From NCBI RefSeq assembly GCF_023091745.1, contig NC_068921.1, forward strand, positions 10,186,001-10,250,000: a stretch of DNA of 64,000 nucleotides, written 5' to 3'. Shown here in pieces: positions 55,029 through 64,000 of the stretch. The position numbers were made by a program, and so were the translations under genes. This DNA comes from Budorcas taxicolor. Lineage: Eukaryota > Chordata > Mammalia > Artiodactyla > Bovidae. Numbering within the stretch: the stretch's first letter is position 1; every line of letters starts with the position of its first letter. The notes under the pieces are model-generated. The model was not told where the DNA came from. It ran no database searches and saw only the letters and a program-made list of their open reading frames with translations.

Positions 55029-55394
55029 TCTTCCCACTGTTTCTCATGTTGTTTCCGATAGCTTTTCTTATTTAATACCATTACTTTCTTTAGCTTAATA
55101 GTTCTCTAAATTTTTAATTGAACCCACAACAGTAACATTTTTTCACTTAAAGTCTAATTAAAGTGAATACACAGACACTCATAAACACACATTATATTTG
55201 GTTATGCTTATAAATTATTATGAAGCTTCCCCACTAAAAAAATGTTTTCAATAATATTTTTCTCAAAAATGCAATTATTATATGCCATGATTTGAAAGTC
55301 CTCTGCTTCCAGATTTTAGTCACTCTCTCTTCAAAATATCAATGGTTATTGTAGTTGAAAAAAGATACTTCACAAAGGTGCATACTCAGAAAAG
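55029..55394. other. Unique AT-rich sequence
   Basis: No gene. The segment 55077-55117 ('ctttctttagcttaatag' core) is repeated at 55804-55842. Confidence 0.55.
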
Positions 55395-55620
55395 CAGAAT
55401 TTAGAGCCAGACTAGCTATATTAATCTGGCTGAACCACGTGTGATCTTTGAGAGGATTACTAACTTCTCTATCCCCTGTTTACTCATCTGAAAATTGGCA
55501 TAATTGTATCACCCTCAGCAGAGCTTTGATGAATAAATGAGTGAATATGTACAAATCAGTAAGAACGGAGCCTGGTAGAGATGAAGTGCTATATTAATGC
55601 CAGCTAGCACAGTTGTATTT
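55395..55620 (+). mobile_element. MIR SINE, sense
   Basis: Has 'ctggctgaaccacgtgtgat', 'ctaacttctctatcccctgt', 'ttactcatctgaaaattggc' and the MIR tail 'aacggagcctggtagagatg', 'agtgctatattaatgccagc'. Nearly full length. Confidence 0.8.
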
Positions 55621-55842
55621 ATAGACTCAGAATTAGAGCATAGCACTTTGCATACTTCTGGCTTCAAATTTTCTACTTTACTATGAATTAACATGGAGTG
55701 ATAATATTTTATAAAGTGTGATGCTAACTCTGTATCCTTGCCACATAATCATTCTTATAAATCTTAGCCAAGCTGCCACTATATGAGTTTTACCAATATA
55801 ATTTACCCATTATTTTCTTTAGCTTAATAGTCTCCCAAATTT

Positions 55843-56394
55843 TCAGTGACTGCAATCATAAAATTAAAGAATGTTTGCTCCTTGGAAGAAAAGCTATGAC
55901 AAACCTAGACAGTGCATTAAAAAGCAGAGACATTTTCCTGACAAAGGTCCATATAGTCAGATCTATGGTTTTTCTAGTAGTCATGTATGGATGTGAGAAC
56001 TGAACTATAAAGAAGGCTGAGCACCAAAGAATGGATACTTTCGAACTGTGGTGCTAGAGACTGTGGTGTTTGAGAGTCCCCTGGACAGCAAGGAGATCAA
56101 ACCAGTTAGTCCTAGAGGAAATCAACCCTGAATATTCATTGGAAGGACTGATGCTGAAGCTCCAATCTTTTGGCCACATGATGCAAAGAGATAACACACT
56201 GGAAAAGACCCTGATGCTGGGAAGGATTGAGGGCAAGAGGAGAAGGGGACGACAGAGCATGAGATGGTTGGATGACATCACTGATTCAAAGTTTGAGCAA
56301 GCTCCGGGAGATAGTGAAGGACAAGGAAGCCCAGCGTGCTGCAGCCCATGGTGTCATAAAGAGTTGGACATGACTTAGTGACTGAACAACAACA
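55843..56394 (+). mobile_element. BovB LINE 3' fragment, older copy
   Basis: Sense: 'gactgcaatcataaaattaa', 'gacaaacctagacagtgcat', 'ctagtagtcatgtatggatg', 'agatggttggatgacatcac' and tail 'agtgactgaacaacaacaa'. It carries a small internal deletion in 'tgaagctccaatc' and an altered block near 56055-56080. The tail ends in ACAACAA rather than the CTGAACTGAA type seen in the younger copies. Confidence 0.94.
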
Positions 56395-57002
56395 ATGTAT
56401 CTATAAAATGTTTAAAGTCAAATGTCCTGTACATCTTTTCTTTAGTCAAGTGGCTCACAAAAATTATTACTTTGCTATTTCACTATTAAAACATTATTTT
56501 ACAAATACAATAAATTCAAGTCTGTTAGAGACATCTGTTCTTCCATCCAACTGTATAGCAAACATCTTACATTGTGAGTTTCTAATATTTACTTCTCCAA
56601 AAATTAAACAATATTTTCTCTTTGTCAGTCTTTGCTGCCAAAGGATGTGTTCGCTTGCATCTTATTGTTTTCTGTATTTGGTTGAAGTCTTTTAGATCAT
56701 AAAAGCCAAGATGTGCTCTACATTCTGTTAATAATGGAAAATCTCAAGAAAAGTTTCTAAACACTAGTCCTGGTGCTAAGTGAAAGCACAGAGTACTGGA
56801 CTAGACTTCAAGAAATATTACAGATAATTGAGAACATTACAGAATGTGTCCTCAAGTTCTCTGTTGTTAGGCTCTCTAGTCTTATAAGCTAATCTCAGGG
56901 CATTTTCCACACTCTAGGAGTGGATCATAATTGCTTTACTTCACTATGTGTCCTAGGAAGAACTCCACCGAGATTGAGAGAGTCAACTGTGCCATTTTCT
57001 CA
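56395..57002. other. Unique AT-rich sequence; nothing recognised
   Basis: A 105-codon + frame at 56378-56695 begins in the BovB tail and runs into unique DNA. It has no recognisable motif and is taken as chance. Confidence 0.55.
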
Positions 57003-57222
57003 GTTATTCCCAGGTGGCACAGTGGTAAAGACTCTGCCTGCCAATGCAGGAAACCCAGGAGACCACGGTTCAGTCCCTGGGTGTGGAAGATCCCCTAGAG
57101 AAGGGAATGGCAACCTACTCAGTATTCTTGCCTGGAAAATCCCAAGGAGAGAGAGGCCTGGCAGGCTACAGCCTATGGGATCACACAGAGTCGGACACAG
57201 CGGAGCAACTGAGCGCTCACAC
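57003..57222 (+). mobile_element. Bov-tA SINE, sense
   Basis: Has 'ttcccaggtggcacagtggt', 'gcctgccaatgcaggaaacc', a variant B-box 'cggttcagtccctggg', 'gaagatcccctagagaaggg' and 'gtcggacacagcggagcaac'. Confidence 0.93.
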
Positions 57223-57854
57223 ATTTATTCTCTATGTTATTAGTATATTCTTCAGTCTGTGATGTCCACATCGTCACTTTTCCCAGGCAGTCCATTAATT
57301 TGTAAGGATTCATTTAGTTGACAATACAGTCTCATCTAATATGACCTGGGAAGAAGGGTATTGTGATATATCTCAATATACCAACAGCACACATTGGAGT
57401 GTGCACACATCATTGTCAGCCTCTTGGTAGAGAACTTCCACTTTTCCTTCACTTTTCCTTCCTGGTCAGATGTGACTTCCTTCTAAATGTAGATAAATAA
57501 ACATATGTGAATTCTATTATCTTCTCTAGGGTGTGAGATACTAACATCTCTATTAGTATCTCATTTCTACTTTGGAGGCCACTTCTTTAACTCTTTCTTC
57601 AACCATCTCTTCTTCCTTGTCAGGGCCATCAGTGATAGTGGAGAAGCCATATCCTAACCTATGGACCCTGTATGGAAATGTATCCTTTCAAGGGGTCATC
57701 ATGTTGCTTTTCCACTCTTGACAAACTCAACATGAGAATTTTATAGACTTGTCTAGCAATGGTCATTATTCCATATTGTTGAGGAAAAACAGATGAATTG
57801 GTTTTAATCTGGCATCCTAAATACTCCCCAATTTTGAGTTACCATCAACACACT
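57223..57854. other. Unique sequence; nothing recognised
   Basis: No repeat or coding region supported. 'acttttccttc' is locally repeated near 57440-57460. Confidence 0.55.
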
Positions 57855-58130
57855 TCCTTTACTTTTCATTTTATTCATTTTTAGTTGGAGGCTAATTTCT
57901 TTACAGTATGGTGTTGGTTTCTGCCGTACATCAGCACGAATCAGGCACAGGGACACATATGTCCTCTCTCTATTGAACCTCCTTGCTGCCTTCCCCATCC
58001 CACCCTCCAGGTCATCACAGAGTGCCAGATTTGAGCCCTGAGTCATACAGCAAACTCCCACTGACAATCCATATCACACATGGTAATACGTATGTTTCAG
58101 TGCTACTATCATTCTTTACCTTTTAAAGTG
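57855..58130 (-). mobile_element. Ruminant L1 3' UTR, antisense
   Basis: Has 'agttggaggctaatttcttt', 'gtacatcagcacgaatcagg', 'cttccccatcccaccctcca' and 'gtttcagtgctactatcatt': the antisense of the L1 3' UTR seen in sense at 18900-19190. Heavily 5'-truncated, with no coding part. Confidence 0.85.
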
Positions 58131-59058
58131 GTTGGATGTTTTTCAAATTATATCTTTTGGCTTTATTCTGACGTTCTCTTATCCTAAAATTCACAAGTTT
58201 CTCTCAAATTAAATTGGAAGATGCTCAGAAAACTGGGTTTGAAAAGAGATAGACAGTCACAGAATACAAAATTTAGAAATGATCCTTTAAAAGAATTCAG
58301 TAAAGACAAAAATTACCCAAATAAGTTTCATTTATAAATCCCTCTCAGAGTAGTTTGGCTAAGCAGTGATTAGCTTGACAGACATGATAACTGTCTAGAA
58401 ATGTTGTAAGGCATGCACATTAAGAAGAAAATTTTTCAACTAGAATTCAAAGCATGAAGTTAAGGGATGGCAAAATGTATGCTTTGTTTCTGGCAACTTT
58501 TAGAATAAGAAATGAAACTTTTTCAAGGGAAAAAGTTAAAGAAATAATCATAATAATCACCTATGGCTCCTACTTACATAGGACAAAACATTCTTGAGGT
58601 TATGTTGTGAAGAATAGTCCTGAAACCCTCAAACTATCTATTGGACTGGTTGAATTACTTGATTTTTCCACATTTGATTTTTTAAATTCAATCAATTTCC
58701 AGCCAGCTTTTCTACTTTCCCATCTGTTTTTAAAGCAAAACTTAACACAAATCTGTGGAGGATGAAGTTTGTTTTGTTTCTTTTCAATCTAAGTTTTAGT
58801 GAGTCATGTCTAGGCTAAATTCCAGGTTGAATGGATCATCAAAACTCAGCCTCACACCCACATGTTTTCTTCAGTTCAGAGCAGAGCATCTTGTCTTTCT
58901 TGTTACATTACGTTTCAACCATAGAAATAGATTTACTATGCTCAAAAGCATCCAAACAGCATGTGCATTTTTGAGCTTCCTTAGTGAAGAGGCAGTTAAC
59001 AAGCATTTCAATCTGTTCATCTCTACCAAGTACTACATTCTCCACTGTGTTAACCCTG
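58131..59058. other. Unique AT-rich sequence; no gene seen
   Basis: No repeat or exon supported. Short frames on both strands only. Confidence 0.55.
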
Positions 59059-59172
59059 GGGGCTTCCTTGCTTGGTGGCTCAGATGGTAAAGAATCTGCC
59101 TGCAATGCAGGAGACTCAGGTTCCATCCCCAGGTCAGGAAGATCCACTGGAAAAGGGGGTGGTAACCCTAGT
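59059..59172 (+). mobile_element. Bov-tA SINE, head and start of body only (3' part missing)
   Basis: Has 'gcttccttgcttggtggctc', 'agatggtaaagaatctgcct', 'aggttccatccccaggtcag', 'gaagatccactggaaaaggg', then the BovA body and tail are lost. Retrotransposed SINEs normally lose the 5' end, so a later deletion is likely. Confidence 0.9.
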
Positions 59173-60334
59173 ACATTTTGAAACTCTGTTTATTCTGAAT
59201 CTTAAAGTTCTTATTTAAATGGATTTTAAATGTTTCCTGGAGAATAGTCTGGCACATGGTGACAAGTAAGTATAAACAACCTTTACACATTTAGCATTTG
59301 GATGATGTTCTAGGGAATCATGATTTCAAATCTATCTCATTGGGTTACAAGAATTCATTATTATTATATCACAGTAACTATTCATAGTCATTCTTTTATT
59401 CACCCTAATAAAGAATGCATTTGCCCTTGAAGTTTGAGAGAAAGTTAATAGAAAACACTGTCCATGAATTAGAACAAAATTTCCACACGAGTATAACAAT
59501 CCTTAACAACTGACGCAAAAATAACAGGAGGCTCAATTGAGAAATAATGCATGAGAAAGGGTTGACATACACAAAGAACTCAATAAACACTAGTTGTTAT
59601 TATTAGACTTGGCATGCTAAAATATTCTGATTTTTTAGTTTCTAAAGGAAGGCATGAGACAATGAAATACTGCCTTTTGACACTAAAACTATGACTGATT
59701 TAGGAAAAATAAAGTTCATTTTAAGAATAACAGTGATCATCCTGCATACGCTTACAATTAATATAAAGATTTATAAAGAAATGTGCATAGGAACTGAGAA
59801 GTATGCACCCAAGATGCTTGGGTATCAATTCAAAATGTTTACTGAATTCTTACTGAAACACTGTGGCAAGTTACTCACTTGATGTGCTATACTTAGGTAA
59901 AATTTAAGAGTCTGCAGTTAAGTTTTGTTACAAAAAGGAAAACTCACACCCAGGATCTGCCTCTGAAAACCCTGAACTTCTCTGACTACCATTAAAAACG
60001 GAATCCCTTCAGGCGATGTCAAATAATTTGTCTATGATTAAGCAGTTGCTAATTTCTAGAAATGAATTCTAAAATTATAAATGTAAATTGAGTATTCTTT
60101 AATAGATTATAAATTTCTTAAGGGCAAGGGTTATACCTTCTGTCTCCTTTGTTTATTTAATACAAATAGTATATTACCTTATAGATGTTATTTTCATAAC
60201 TGCAATGATAATGTTCAAAATAAAACATACGGAGGGAAATAGTGTAATTTGATATCATTTCAGGTCTTAAATCTTTATTTTATTTTTAACAGTTTTACCT
60301 AGATATAATTGATAGACAATGCATGTGTTGAAGG
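59173..60334. other. AT-rich sequence; weak old-repeat traces
   Basis: Mostly unrecognised. Positions 59575-59605 resemble a MIR 3' tail ('aactcaataaacactagttg'). Positions 60105-60180 resemble the L2/MIR-type 'aaatttcttaagggcaaggg' block. Both are too short and diverged to call firmly. Confidence 0.4.
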
Positions 60335-60498
60335 GCTTCCCTGTTAGCTCAGTAGTAAAAGAATCCTCCTGAAATGCAGGAGGTGTGGGTTCCATCTCTG
60401 GAAGATCCCCTGGAGAAGGTCATGGCAACCCACTTCAGTTGCCTGGAAAATCCCATGGCCAGAGAAGCCTGGTGGGATACAGTCCATGAGGCTGACTA
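60335..60498 (+). mobile_element. Bov-tA SINE, 3' tail missing
   Basis: Has 'ggcttccctgttagctcagt', 'gaaatgcaggaggtgtgggt', 'gaagatcccctggagaaggt' and 'agaagcctggtgggatacag', ending at 'ggctgacta' before the usual 'gagtcggacacgac' end. It is followed directly by the LTR-like block. Confidence 0.92.
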
Positions 60499-60499
60499 A

Positions 60500-60862
60500 C
60501 AGTTTCTTTTATAGAGCAAAGATGGGGGTGTGAGGAGGTAAAGTACAAAAAGGTGATAAATAGTTGCAAAGATTTTCTGGTTCCAGCCAGACTCTGGAAG
60601 AAATGCATTAATTTCTTTTTTCCTGTAGCAATTCACAGGTGGGCCTGGTCAGAATGTTCCCTGTGAGTTTAAAAAGAGATAATCTATCTTAATGTTTAGT
60701 CATGTGAGGCAGGGCTCCCAGAGATGGGTCATTACATTTACTTCAAGATATAGGCAACATCCCTTTAGTGATTAACTTGCAGCAAATGCAATAGAATACA
60801 AAGGTTAAAATAAAAGAAATGGGCCCAAAATGGAGTCAGATTTGTTCTTCCCTATTAAACTG
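60500..60862 (-). mobile_element. Ruminant ERV LTR fragment, antisense
   Basis: Has 'acagtttcttttatagagca', 'tctggttccagccagactct', 'ggtgggcctggtcagaatgt', 'gatgggtcattacatttact' and 'aaatggagtcagatttgttc'. Related in layout to 35407-35935: both share a 'cctggtca(c/g)aatgttcc' word. Ends not defined. I recognise the text as ruminant LTR-like without naming the family. Confidence 0.55.
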
Positions 60863-60865
60863 TGA

Positions 60866-63113
60866 CCCAGTTAATACTGGACATAGAACAACAGGCTGGT
60901 TCCAAATCCGGAAAGGAGTACGTCAAGGCTGTATATTGTCACCCTGCTTATTTAACTTATATGCAGAGTACATTATGAGAAATGCCAGACTGGATGAAGC
61001 ATAAGCTGGAATGAAGATTTCAGGGAGAAATATAAATAACCTCAGATATGAAGATGAAACCAACCTCAAGGCAGAAAGTGAAGAAGAACTAAAAAGCCTC
61101 TTGATGAAAGTGAAAGAGTAGAGTGAAAAAGTTGGCTTAAAACTCAACATTCAGAAAACTAAGATCATGGCACCCAGTACCATCATTTCATGGCAAATAG
61201 GTAGAGAAACAATGAAAACAGTAACAGACTTTATTTCGGTGGCTCCAAAATCACTGCAGATGGTGACTGCAGCCATGATTTTAAAAGATGCTGTGGAAGA
61301 AAAGCTATGACAAACCTAGACAGCATATTAAAAAGCAGAGACATTACTTTGCCAACAAAGGTCTATTTGGCCAAAGCTATGGTCAGTTTTCATTCCAATC
61401 CCAAGAAAGACAATGCCAAAGAATGCTCAAACTACTGCACAATTGCACTCATCTCACATGCTAGTAAAGTAATGCTCAAAATTCTCCAAGCCAGGCTTCA
61501 GCAATATGTGAACCGTGAATTTCCTGATGTTCAAGCTGGTTTTAGGAAAGGCAGAGGAACCAGAGATCAAATTGCCAACATCTGCTGGATCATGTAAAAA
61601 GCAAGAGAGTTCCAGAAAAACATCTATTTCTGCTTTATTGACTATGCCAAAGCCTTTGACTGTGTGGATCACAATAAACTGTGGAAAATTCTGACAGAGA
61701 TGGGAATACCAGACCACCTGATCTGCCTCTTGAGTAATTTATATGCCAATCAGGAAGCAACAGTTAGAACTGGACATGGAAAAACAGACTGGTTTCAAAT
61801 AGGAAAAGGAGTACATCAAGGCTGTATATTGTCACCCTGCTTATTTAACTTCTATGCAGAGTACATCATGAGAAACGCTGGACTGGAAGAAACACAAGCT
61901 GGAATCAAGATTGCCGGGAGAAATGTCAATAACCTCAGATATGCAGATGACACCACCCTTATGGCAGAAAGTGAAGAGGAACTAAAAAGCCTCTTGATGA
62001 AAGTGAAAGAGGAGAGTGAAAAAGTTGGCTTACAGCTCAACATTCAGAAAACGAAGATCATGGCATCCGGTCCCATTATTTCATGGGAAATAGATGGGGA
62101 AACAGTGGAAACAGTGTTTTTTTGCAGGGGGGGCGGCCTCCAAAATCACTTACTCCTTGGAAAAAAGTTATGACCAACCTAGATAGCATATTCAAAAGCA
62201 GAGACATTACTTTGCTGACTAAGGTCCGTCTAGTCAAGGCTATGGTTTTTCCTGTGGTCAGGTATGGATGTGAGAGTTGGACTCTGAAGAAGGCTGAGCA
62301 CCGAAGAATTGATGCTTTTGAACTGTGGTGTTGGAGAAGACTCTTGAGAGTCCCTTGTACTGCAAGGAGATCCAACCAGTCCATTCTGAAGGAGATCAGC
62401 CCTGGGATTTCTTTGGAAGGAATGATACTAAAGCTGAAACTCCAGTACTTTGGCCACCTGATGCAAAGAGTTGACTCATTGGAAAAGACTTTGATGCTGG
62501 GAGGGATTGGGGGCAGGAAGAGAAGGGGACGACAGAGGATGAGATGGCTGGATGGCATCACTGACTCGATGGATGTGAGTCTGAGTGAACTCCGGGAGTT
62601 GGTGATGGACAGGGAGGCCTGGCATGCTGCGATTCATGGGGTCACAAAGAGTTGGACACGACTGAGCGACTGAACTGAACGGAATGGTTTTTCCAGTAGT
62701 CAAGTATGGATCTGACAATTGGACTATAAAGAAAGCTTAGTGCCGAAGAATTGATGCTTTTGAATTGTGGTGTTGGAGAAGACTGTTGAGAGTCCCTTGG
62801 ACTGCAGGGAGATCAATCAAGTCAATCCTGAAGGAAGTCAGTCCTGAATATTCATTGGAAGGACTGATGCTAAAGATGAACTTCCAATACTTTGGCCACC
62901 TGACTCCTTGGAAAAGACCCTGATGCTGGGAAAGATTGAAGGCAGGAGGAGGGGACAACAGAGGATGAAATGGTTGGATGGCATCACTGAATCGATGGAC
63001 ATGAGTTTGAGTAAGCTCTGGGTGTTGGTGATGGACAGAGAAGCCTGGCGTGCTGTAGTCCATGGGGATGCAAAGAGTCAGACATGACTGAGCGACTGAA
63101 CTGAACTGAACTG
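60866..63113 (+). mobile_element. Outer BovB LINE, split by another BovB
   Basis: The left part, 60866-61382, runs from the RT palm (GVRQGCILSPCLFNLYAEYIM) to 'ggccaaagctatgg'. The right part, 62684-63113, resumes exactly at the next expected word 'tttttccagtagtcaagtat' and ends in the tail 'ctgaactgaactgaactga'. The catalytic box reads YEDE instead of YADD and there are stops (for example after KVKE near 61120), so it was long dead. The segment 61383-62683 is the younger BovB. Confidence 0.93.
61383..62683 (+). mobile_element. Inner BovB LINE inserted within the outer BovB
   Basis: Starts upstream of the RT core ('cattccaatcccaagaaaga'; protein AKECSNYCTIALISHASKVM) and ends with 'gactgaactgaacgga'. 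RT motifs: FRKGRGTRDQIAN (61535), YAKAFDCVDH near 61642, GVHQGCILSP near 61809, intact YADD near 61937. Breaks: an in-frame TAA after 'gctggatcatg' (61595), and a deletion of about 37 bases near 62150 together with a poly-G change (62126-62133) that shifts the frame. The C-terminal region is open at 62083-62673. The outer/inner junction at 61307-61597 happens to be in frame. Confidence 0.94.
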
Positions 63114-63162
63114 ATTACACTGTGAAAATTTATGTGCATATCTTTTTATGGATAGAGGTAAT

Positions 63163-63287
63163 CTTCCCTGATGGCTTAGTTGGTAAAGAATCTGCCTGCA
63201 AATCAGGAGACCCTGGTTCTATTTCTGGGTAGAGAAGATCCTCTGGAGAAGGGACAGGTTACCCATTCCAGTGTTCTTGGGCTTCCC
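63163..63287 (+). mobile_element. Bov-tA SINE, head and partial body
   Basis: Has 'cttccctgatggcttagttg', 'gtaaagaatctgcctgcaaa', 'agatcctctggagaagggac' and 'cattccagtgttcttg', at which point the next Bov-tA begins. Its 3' half is missing. Confidence 0.92.
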
Positions 63288-63472
63288 TTGTGGCTTAGCT
63301 GGTTAAGAATCTGCCTACAATGCGGGAGACCTGGGTTTGATCCCTGGTTCGGAAGATCCCCCGGAGAAGAGAACGGTTACCCACTCCAATATTCTGGCCT
63401 AGAGAATTCCATGGACTGTATAATCCATGGGGTCTCAAAGAGTTGGACACGACTGCGTGACTTTCATGTTCA
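63288..63472 (+). mobile_element. Bov-tA SINE joined to the previous one
   Basis: Has 'ggcttcccttgtggcttagc', B-box 'gggtttgatcc', 'gaagatcccccggagaagag', 'agttggacacgactgcgtga' and tail 'ctttcatgttcac'. The body word 'gttcttg' of the first copy is followed directly by this head, so either this one inserted there or the two arose by recombination. Confidence 0.93.
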
Positions 63473-63599
63473 CAGAAAAGATCTATGAATGGACAAAAAC
63501 ACCTTAAGAGATGTCCATTATTAGTCATCCAAGACAGTTAAACTAAAACTATATTAAAATTTCACTAACTTCAAATTGACCTACTGTTTTAATTCCATC

Positions 63600-63885
63600 A
63601 TAAATAAAACAACACAGAATTGTTCAGAAATTGTCAATCTAATGCTAAAATGTATATGTCAAAACAAATAATCTAAACAATTTTTAAAAAGAAAAACAAA
63701 GTTGGAAAACTAACAGCATCTTATTTTGAGACTTAGCTATAAAATTACAGTAACCAAGTCCATATGATAGAAATAGTAACAAATCTGTAGATTAATAGAA
63801 CAAAATAGAGACAGAAATAGACCTAAACATCTCAAATCGATTGATTTTCAACAAAAGTTGAATTTTTTTTCAGGAGTGAATGAAC
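63600..63885 (+). mobile_element. L1M ORF2 fragment
   Basis: Diverged sense L1: 'aaaattacagtaaccaagtc', 'tagattaatagaacaaaata', 'gacagaaatagacctaaaca' and 'gattgattttcaacaaaagt' correspond to the region after the RT thumb. Compare 17650-17770 in the younger L1. Confidence 0.65.
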
Positions 63886-63904
63886 TAAATTTAGGACAAA
63901 ATGT

Positions 63905-64000
63905 TTATTATCCCCCAATATTTATATGTTGAAGGTCTAACTCCCAATGTGATGATATTTTAGAGATGGGGACTTTAGGACATAATAGCAAAAAAAGAAG
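63905..64000 (+). mobile_element. MLT1/MST-type LTR start, cut by the window end
   Basis: Has 'cccccaatatttatatgttg', 'aaggtctaactcccaatgtg' and 'agatggggactttaggacat': the 5' part of an ERVL-MaLR LTR. It continues past the right edge. Confidence 0.7.

Noticed and set aside
56378..56695. 105-codon + frame
   Set aside because: It begins in a BovB tail and continues into unrelated unique DNA; no motif.
1..64000. A novel defence, secretion or other multi-gene system
   Set aside because: No cluster of intact genes exists; the window is a mammalian repeat-rich, apparently gene-free interval.

Overview
The window is ruminant (pecoran: cattle, sheep, goat or deer type) nuclear DNA. The diagnosis rests on many copies of BovB (an RTE-clade LINE), the tRNA-derived Bov-tA SINE, the BOV-A2 dimer SINE and ruminant L1, all found only together in ruminant genomes. 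Older layers shared by all mammals are also present: MIR, L2, L1M, MLT1-type LTRs, MER5A-type hAT and a Tigger-like DNA transposon. I see no host protein-coding exon, rRNA, true tRNA gene or CRISPR array. Every long reading frame I could explain is a broken LINE reverse transcriptase or a chance frame. The species and chromosome cannot be fixed from the sequence alone. All repeat calls are recognition by eye, with no database search.

Layout. 1-2.9 kb: L1 3' ends arranged as a near-perfect inverted repeat, then SINEs and a GC-richer block, probably LTR-derived. 2.9-5.4 kb: AT-rich apparently unique DNA. 5.4-10.6 kb: a long antisense L1M broken by a SINE, a MIR and a hAT fossil, then a BovB carrying a three-unit SINE composite. 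10.6-16.4 kb: unique DNA, a MIR split by a 1.2 kb antisense BovB, and a second BovB. 16.4-19.2 kb: 5'-truncated ruminant L1 with recognisable ORF2. 19.5-22.9 kb: BovB and SINE cluster. 23.1-27.3 kb: sense L1M remnants. 27.4-33.0 kb: an antisense L2 broken by an almost full-length antisense BovB and by an L1 that itself carries two BovB pieces. 33-41 kb: MIRs, BovB, SINEs, an antisense LTR and about 2.4 kb of unique DNA. 41-46 kb: MER5A, BovB, an antisense L1M with a second inverted duplication, MLT1 and L2. 46-60 kb: mostly unique AT-rich DNA with SINEs, microsatellites, MLT1, a Tigger-like fossil, a 1.3 kb class-II ERV LTR and BovB. 60-64 kb: an LTR piece, a BovB inserted inside another BovB, a SINE pair and old L1M and LTR pieces.

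How it works together. The retrotransposons supply the visible biology. BovB and L1 encode endonuclease and reverse transcriptase. Bov-tA and BOV-A2 share 3' sequence with BovB and are moved by BovB machinery (established knowledge). Nesting and target-site duplications give a relative order: L2, MIR, MER5A and L1M are oldest, then ruminant L1, BovB and SINEs. No copy here looks able to move on its own. I found no undescribed functional system. The most unusual structures are rearrangements of the template-switch or foldback type and the deep nesting.
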